Source: Fibrobacter succinogenes
GTDB taxonomy: Bacteria; Fibrobacterota; Fibrobacteria; Fibrobacterales; Fibrobacteraceae
Direction of reading: 5' to 3'
DNA: 36,740 nt
Assembly (NCBI GenBank): GCA_902771595.1
Contig: CACXXH010000053.1
Location: forward strand, 1 to 36,740
A program made the position numbers and the translations under genes. Numbering within the stretch: the stretch's first letter is position 1; every line of letters starts with the position of its first letter. Shown piece by piece: positions 33,191-36,740 of this stretch. The notes below the pieces were generated by a model that saw only the letters and a list, made by a program, of their open reading frames with translations, was not told the DNA's origin and made no database searches.

Positions 33191-33211
33191 TAAGAACGGA
33201 CTCGTCTTTGC

Positions 33212-33217
33212 TATATT
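33212..33217 (+). promoter_or_regulatory. -10-like TATATT box before the UAP1-like gene
   Basis: TATATT, preceded by TTTGC, ends 7 nt before the ATG at 33225. No Shine-Dalgarno. Leaderless geometry. Confidence 0.55.
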
Positions 33218-33224
33218 GTAACGC

Positions 33225-34562
33225 ATGAGCGACATTATTGAAACTTTGAACGCTGCCGGCCAGCAGGAGTTGGCGGCTCATCTCGAAACATTGACCGGGG
33301 AGGCGCGCAAGCTTCTCGAACGCGACATCCTGAGCCAGGACTGGGAAGAACTGAAGGCTCTCTACACCGAAAAGTCGAACGCTTCGCTCGAAGACAACGT
33401 GTCTGCCGATTTGAAGCCGATGCCGTTCAGGATTGCCGAAGACGACCTCAAGTACAACTACTGGAAAGAAATCGGAGAGATGCTGCTCGGGAAGGGCAAG
33501 GTGGCCGCATTCCTCGTAGCAGGCGGCCAGGGTTCGCGCCTCGGGTTCGATGGCCCGAAGGGCATGTTCGATATCGGGCTCCCGAGCCACAAGAGCCTTT
33601 TCCAATTGCAGGCAGAACGCTTGCAGAACCTCGCCGCACAAGTGGGCCACCCCATTCCCTGGTGCATCATGACGAGCCCGCTTAACCACGAGGCGACCGT
33701 CAACTTCTTTACCGAGCACAACTTCTTCGGCATGGACCGCGACAACATCCGCTTCTTCGAGCAGGGAACCATCTGCGCGCTCACGCCCGATGGCAAGGCC
33801 GTGCTTGACGGCGACAGGCTCGCCCTCGTGCCCGACGGAAACGGTGGCTGCTTCCGCGCACTCGCCCAGAGCGGCACCCTCGCCTGGCTCGTAGAGAAGG
33901 GAATCCAATACGTGTTCCTCTACAGCGTCGACAACGCGCTCTGCCGCATTTGCGACCCGGCATTCATCGGCGCACTCGCCGACAACGGGATGGCCGTCAG
34001 CGCCTCCAAGGTCGTGCACAAGGCTAACGCATCCGAAAAGGTCGGCATTTTCGCCTTCCAGAACAAAAAGCCCGGCGTGGTCGAATACAGCGACCTTCCC
34101 GAGAACTACCGCGACATGACGAACCCCGACGGAAGCCTTGTATTTGACGGCGGGAACATCGCCATTCACTTGTTCAAAATTTCGGCCCTCCGCAAAGTAC
34201 AGACCGGCAAGCTCCCGTGGCATACCGCCAGGAAGACCGTCTGCGGCATCGAAAAATGCTGGAAATTCGAACAGTTCCTGTTCGACGCCTTCCCGCTGCT
34301 GGGTTCCATGCTCCCCTTCGGCGTCATCCGCGAAGAGGAATTCAGCCCGGTCAAAAACGCCGACGGGAACGACTCTCCGAAAACAGCGCGTACCATGATC
34401 GGCAAGCTGCACAAGGAATGGCTCCGCAAGGCACACATCGAAGTGAAGCCGGACAAACTCTACGAAGTCTCCCCCACGCTCAGTTACTCGGGCGAAGGGC
34501 TTACACGCAGGCTGTTCGAGCGCGAACTCGGCAGAAACATCCTGGAATTCGACGAACAGTAG
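33225..34562 (+). CDS. UDP-sugar pyrophosphorylase, eukaryotic UAP1-like
   Basis: This 445-residue nucleotidyltransferase belongs to the UDPGP family. FLVAGGQGSRLGFDGPKGMF is the UTP-binding loop. CIMTSPLNHEAT, LVPDGNGG and the metal-site region FLYSVDN follow, then GGNIAIHLF. The order and length match UAP1, which makes UDP-GlcNAc from UTP and GlcNAc-1-phosphate, rather than bacterial GlmU or GalU. UDP-GlcNAc would feed cell-wall and lipid A synthesis. An LpxL-like acyltransferase gene follows after 39 nt. Whether GlcNAc-1-P or another sugar phosphate is used cannot be read. Confidence 0.88.
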   Translation: MSDIIETLNAAGQQELAAHLETLTGEARKLLERDILSQDWEELKALYTEKSNASLEDNVSADLKPMPFRIAEDDLKYNYWKEIGEMLLGKGKVAAFLVAGGQGSRLGFDGPKGMFDIGLPSHKSLFQLQAERLQNLAAQVGHPIPWCIMTSPLNHEATVNFFTEHNFFGMDRDNIRFFEQGTICALTPDGKAVLDGDRLALVPDGNGGCFRALAQSGTLAWLVEKGIQYVFLYSVDNALCRICDPAFIGALADNGMAVSASKVVHKANASEKVGIFAFQNKKPGVVEYSDLPENYRDMTNPDGSLVFDGGNIAIHLFKISALRKVQTGKLPWHTARKTVCGIEKCWKFEQFLFDAFPLLGSMLPFGVIREEEFSPVKNADGNDSPKTARTMIGKLHKEWLRKAHIEVKPDKLYEVSPTLSYSGEGLTRRLFERELGRNILEFDEQ

Positions 34563-34601
34563 CATCTGTCTCGCTGTACTCGTTGCGGCATCACCGTTCC
34601 A

Positions 34602-35561
34602 ATGCACAAAATAAAATTCGGCATATATAAAGTTACGTTGCACATATTGCTCCGTCTGCCGGACTTTTTCTACTCGTTCCTTTTTGCCATTGCGTTTCCC
34701 GTCTACAAGGCGCTCCACACCAAGCGCGCCTACGGGAGGGTGGAAAGGCATTTGGAAAACGCTCGCAAATACAGCACAGCTAGTAAGGACGGTGCCTCGT
34801 TTGCATTAAATGGCGCCGGGCAAGAAGCGTCTTTATTAAACGGCGGCGGGCCCATGCAAAGCGTCACCGCACGCGACGTATTCCATGGCATCTTCTGGGA
34901 CGCTCTCGATTCGTACCGCGGCCTCGCCCGCATCAAGAGCACGACCGACCGCATCGTGTACGAGAACGAGGAAATCATCCGCGACGCCGTCGCTGAATGT
35001 GCGAAAATCGGCATGCCCATCGCCGGCATCAGCATCCATCAAGGCGCCTTCGAACTGATGCACCGCGCCCTCTGCCGCTATAGCGATCACGTACATCTCA
35101 TCACCGATTCCGTCGGCGACACCGCATTCCGCGACGTTCTCAAGGAACTGCGCAGCGACCCGCACCTCACCGAATACCACCCCGAAGAAACCGGCAAGCT
35201 CATCCGCGAGCTCTTCCGCACCAAAGGCATCCTCGCGATGGTTTTCGACCAAGGCAAAAACACCAAGGGCAACACCGTCTCGCTTTTCGGAAGACCGACC
35301 ACGATGTACCTGAGACTCCCGCAAAAGATCAACAGCATGGGAGCGGGCATCGTCATCTTCCGCACGTTTATCGAGGAAAGCGACAAGCGTAAGCCCCACC
35401 GCAAACAGCGCATCGTCATCCGCTTCGAGAAGTACTTCCCGCCGCACTACGAGGCTGAGGGGCGCGACCTCACCGCAGATATCGCCAGTGAAGTCGAAAA
35501 ATGGATAGCGGAACACCCTGACCAGTGGAGCTGGAATTACCACGGGAATTTCATCGTCTAG
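34602..35561 (+). CDS. lipid A biosynthesis-type acyltransferase (LpxL/HtrB family)
   Basis: This 319-residue enzyme attaches a fatty acid to lipid A or a related lipid at the inner membrane. An N-terminal hydrophobic anchor is at about residues 8-32. The HX4E catalytic motif is HQGAFE (in GISIHQGAFELM). AMVFDQGKNTKG and the C-terminal HPDQWSWNYHGNF match the family. A low-similarity insert between about residues 55 and 85 (SFALNGAGQEASLLNGGG) is unusual. There is no clear ribosome site at the ATG. It probably depends on the UAP1-like gene 39 nt upstream. Confidence 0.85.
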   Translation: MHKIKFGIYKVTLHILLRLPDFFYSFLFAIAFPVYKALHTKRAYGRVERHLENARKYSTASKDGASFALNGAGQEASLLNGGGPMQSVTARDVFHGIFWDALDSYRGLARIKSTTDRIVYENEEIIRDAVAECAKIGMPIAGISIHQGAFELMHRALCRYSDHVHLITDSVGDTAFRDVLKELRSDPHLTEYHPEETGKLIRELFRTKGILAMVFDQGKNTKGNTVSLFGRPTTMYLRLPQKINSMGAGIVIFRTFIEESDKRKPHRKQRIVIRFEKYFPPHYEAEGRDLTADIASEVEKWIAEHPDQWSWNYHGNFIV

Positions 35562-35568
35562 CACTTTC

Positions 35569-35574
35569 TATATT
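35569..35574 (+). promoter_or_regulatory. -10-like TATATT box before the Smr gene
   Basis: TATATT, preceded by CTTTC, lies 18 nt before the ATG at 35593. A GAGGT ribosome site (35582-35586) lies between. It is the same box as at the leaderless genes, but with a short leader. Confidence 0.45.
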
Positions 35575-35592
35575 TAGGGCCGAGGTCATAAA

Positions 35593-36081
35593 ATGCCGTT
35601 AAACGCAGAAGAAGAATTCCAGATGCAGTGGATCATGAACCACCGCATGGAAGACAAGGACGAGCAGATGCGCGTCGATGCGGAAAACGCCGCCGCAAGG
35701 CCCGTGCGCTTGGCGCGCGGACGCAAGATGCGCCGCAACCCGGCCGCCTGGGACCTGCCCATGCCCGAAGACGAAATCGACCTGCACGGCATGACCGCCG
35801 ACGAAGCCGCAGAAGCCGTCGAGCGGCGCATCGATGACCTCACCATCGCCGGCCTGAAAGTCCTCAGGGTCATCCACGGCGGCGGAAACCCCAGCTACGG
35901 GAACGTAAAACGCATCATTGACCGCAAGGTCCGGTCCGAATGGAGCAACCGCATCCGCCTGTACAAAGTCGAGCCCGACAACGCCGGTTCGAGCATCATG
36001 ATCATCGGAAAACCCGCCAACAGCGACGCGCCAGCACGCCCCACCCCCAAAAAGCCTGCAAAATCCTCCCGTAAAAGGTAA
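35593..36081 (+). CDS. Smr-domain protein
   Basis: This is a 162-residue protein. After a charged N-terminal region, the Smr domain starts at about residue 60 with EIDLHGMTADEAAEAV and continues with LKVLRVIHGGGNPSYG. The DLHG and HGxG motifs belong to a nuclease-type fold also found at the end of MutS2. Stand-alone Smr proteins nick DNA or cleave RNA on stalled ribosomes; which applies here is open. The C-terminus is a basic Pro/Lys-rich tail. Confidence 0.88.
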   Translation: MPLNAEEEFQMQWIMNHRMEDKDEQMRVDAENAAARPVRLARGRKMRRNPAAWDLPMPEDEIDLHGMTADEAAEAVERRIDDLTIAGLKVLRVIHGGGNPSYGNVKRIIDRKVRSEWSNRIRLYKVEPDNAGSSIMIIGKPANSDAPARPTPKKPAKSSRKR

Positions 36082-36142
36082 ATTTTGCACAATTTTTCAA
36101 ATTTTTCGCCCCTGACCCCTTTAAAATCTTTCACTTTTTATC

Positions 36143-36148
36143 TATAAT
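36143..36148 (+). promoter_or_regulatory. -10 box of the tRNA gene
   Basis: A consensus TATAAT lies 14 nt before the tRNA. The -35 region is unclear (TTTAAA at 36119-36124, 18-nt spacing). Confidence 0.6.
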
Positions 36149-36162
36149 TGTGCCCACCAATC

Positions 36163-36236
36163 CGGAATATAGCTCAGCCTGGTAGAGCGCTTGCTTCGGG
36201 AGCAAGAGGTCGTGAGTTCGAATCTCGCTATTCCGA
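36163..36236 (+). tRNA. tRNA-Pro (anticodon CGG)
   Basis: The full cloverleaf is readable. Acceptor stem CGGAATA/TATTCCG is followed by discriminator A. The D arm contains GCTC/GAGC. The anticodon stem CTTGC/GCAAG encloses loop TTCGGGA, giving anticodon CGG. The T arm GTGAG/CTCGC encloses TTCGAAT. The length is 74 nt without an encoded CCA. It reads CCG codons. Confidence 0.95.
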
Positions 36237-36275
36237 TAAAAAGAAGACCACCCTGAAGGGTGGTTTTCTTTTTAT
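36237..36275 (+). terminator. terminator of the tRNA gene
   Basis: ACCACCC (36247-36253) pairs with GGGTGGT (36258-36264) around TGAA. Flanking AAAAAGAAG and TTTCTTTTT extend the pairing and give the T-run, so it may work in both directions. Confidence 0.88.
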
Positions 36276-36325
36276 ACGCGGAATAGCGAAGTTCAAGAAC
36301 GAGCGACGTAGTCGTGAGTTCGACT

Positions 36326-36545
36326 AAATCGCTCAATGAGCGAAGCGAATAATGAGCGATTTAGGGATTATGCCGTAGGCTTAACCCGAAGGGCAAGAAC
36401 TGAAGCGTAGCGAAGTTCTTGTCCAATCTCGCTACTGTAAACCACAACCTTGACCTGCGAGAATCGCAGGCAAGCCCGAAGGGCAAAAGTTGAACAAAGT
36501 GAAACTTTTGGCAATCTCGCTATTCCGTCCCAAATCAATCTCGCT
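36326..36545. repeat. chain of covarying hairpins with copies of the tRNA 3' end
   Basis: Three hairpins occur: AAATCGCTCA/TGAGCGATTT (36326-36335, 36353-36362), CAAGAACT/AGTTCTTG (36394-36401, 36414-36421) and CAAAAGTT/AACTTTTG (36484-36491, 36503-36510). The last two are each preceded by CCCGAAGGGCAA (36385 and 36475, 90 nt apart) and followed by a copy of the tRNA end. AATCTCGCTA is at 36425-36434 and AATCTCGCTATTCCG at 36513-36527. A further AATCTCGCT is at 36537-36545. Confidence 0.75.
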
Positions 36546-36740
36546 TCCCCTACCCTTTCAAGCACTTTCCGTAATCCCGGATGGCCTTCCAGTAAATTTG
36601 GTGTTCCACCTCTAACGGAATCAAAAAGAAATTCTTTAGCTCTGAACTTGTATAATTCCCAATTGTTGCGATAATGAGGATGGACAAAATGATACGTTGA
36701 ATAGGCCATAAAGGTCATTAAAACAGAAAGAACAGAAATA
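36368..36740 (-). CDS. partial protein gene entering from the right edge, C-terminal part derived from repeat DNA
   Basis: The minus frame is open from the window end to a stop at about 36368. The part from 36740 to about 36545 starts hydrophobic (VLSVLMTFMAYSTYHFV) and continues with a hydrophilic stretch (RNNWELYKFRAKEFLFD). It looks like real coding sequence of an unknown protein. From about 36530 the frame runs through the reversed tRNA-end copies and hairpins (DGIAR onward), so this end may be a replaced or spurious C-terminus. The true start lies outside the window. A chance open frame is possible. Confidence 0.35.
   Translation of the reverse strand, partial: ISVLSVLMTFMAYSTYHFVHPHYRNNWELYKFRAKEFLFDSVRGGTPNLLEGHPGLRKVLERVGEARLIWDGIARLPKVSLCSTFALRACLRFSQVKVVVYSSEIGQELRYASVLALRVKPTA

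Noticed and set aside
33183..34751. 522-codon open frame on the minus strand
   Set aside because: Antisense of the UAP1-like gene; no start signal and no motifs.

Overview
The window reads as chromosomal DNA of a Fibrobacter-like bacterium (Fibrobacterota). The main evidence is a lipoprotein at 25493-26758 with a long Ser-rich linker and a C-terminal FISUMP-type domain, the paralogous domain named after Fibrobacter succinogenes. Supporting evidence is a second Ser-linker lipoprotein at 27884-29158 and housekeeping genes of Gram-negative FCB character, such as a long-form ispG and an LpxL-type acyltransferase. Most genes are GC-rich. Two pockets, the toxin-antitoxin module at 14.2-14.8 kb and the gene at 31977-32885, are visibly AT-richer.

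Layout. 206-1829: proA and hisI (amino-acid synthesis). 1885-9075: a tightly packed operon of an RND/MMPL-type exporter, a PLP aminotransferase, an FHA-ABC transporter fusion and a Ser/Thr kinase with a discoidin-like outer domain; it ends in a strong terminator. 9163-10281: yraN and a YciO/Sua5-family gene. 10309-14008 (minus strand): a four-gene respiratory cluster resembling a reduced Alternative Complex III, with a pentaheme cytochrome, an Fe-S protein, an NrfD-like membrane protein fused to cytochrome c, and a small membrane protein. 14233-14804: a RelB/YafQ-type toxin-antitoxin module, which overlaps the 3' end of a monoheme cytochrome gene (14751-15050) that follows a sugar-nucleotide epimerase. 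16146-20199 (minus): a BNR-like membrane-anchored protein, serA and ispG. 20315-21064: a glycosyltransferase. 21161-23732 (minus): rpsO-pnp. 23733-24482: a repeat-rich intergenic region. 24483-25313: a PD-(D/E)XK-like protein. 25493-29158: two Ser-linker lipoproteins flanking an nrnA-like phosphoesterase. 29161-30255 (minus): a LysE exporter and a zinc-ribbon protein. 30495-31643: an mraY-like gene. 31977-33190: an AT-rich gene and a remnant of a DUF4143-type ATPase. 33225-36081: a UAP1-like uridylyltransferase, an LpxL-like acyltransferase and an Smr-domain protein. 36163-36236: tRNA-Pro(CGG), followed by a chain of hairpins carrying copies of the tRNA 3' end.

The signals most worth following are these. 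(1) A TATATT-like box lies exactly 6-7 nt before the ATG of at least eight genes, implying widespread leaderless transcripts. (2) A hairpin repeat family has a conserved TGAGCGAAGCGAA-like loop and stems that change sequence but stay paired; it is concentrated after the tRNA and occurs elsewhere, once in frame inside a lipoprotein gene. (3) An FHA-ABC transporter is coupled to a receptor kinase, as in mycobacterial Rv1747/PknF, but with a glycan-binding-like sensor. (4) The reduced Alternative Complex III-like cluster has no visible ActB1 or ActF partner. No phage genes, transposases, rRNA or CRISPR arrays were recognised.
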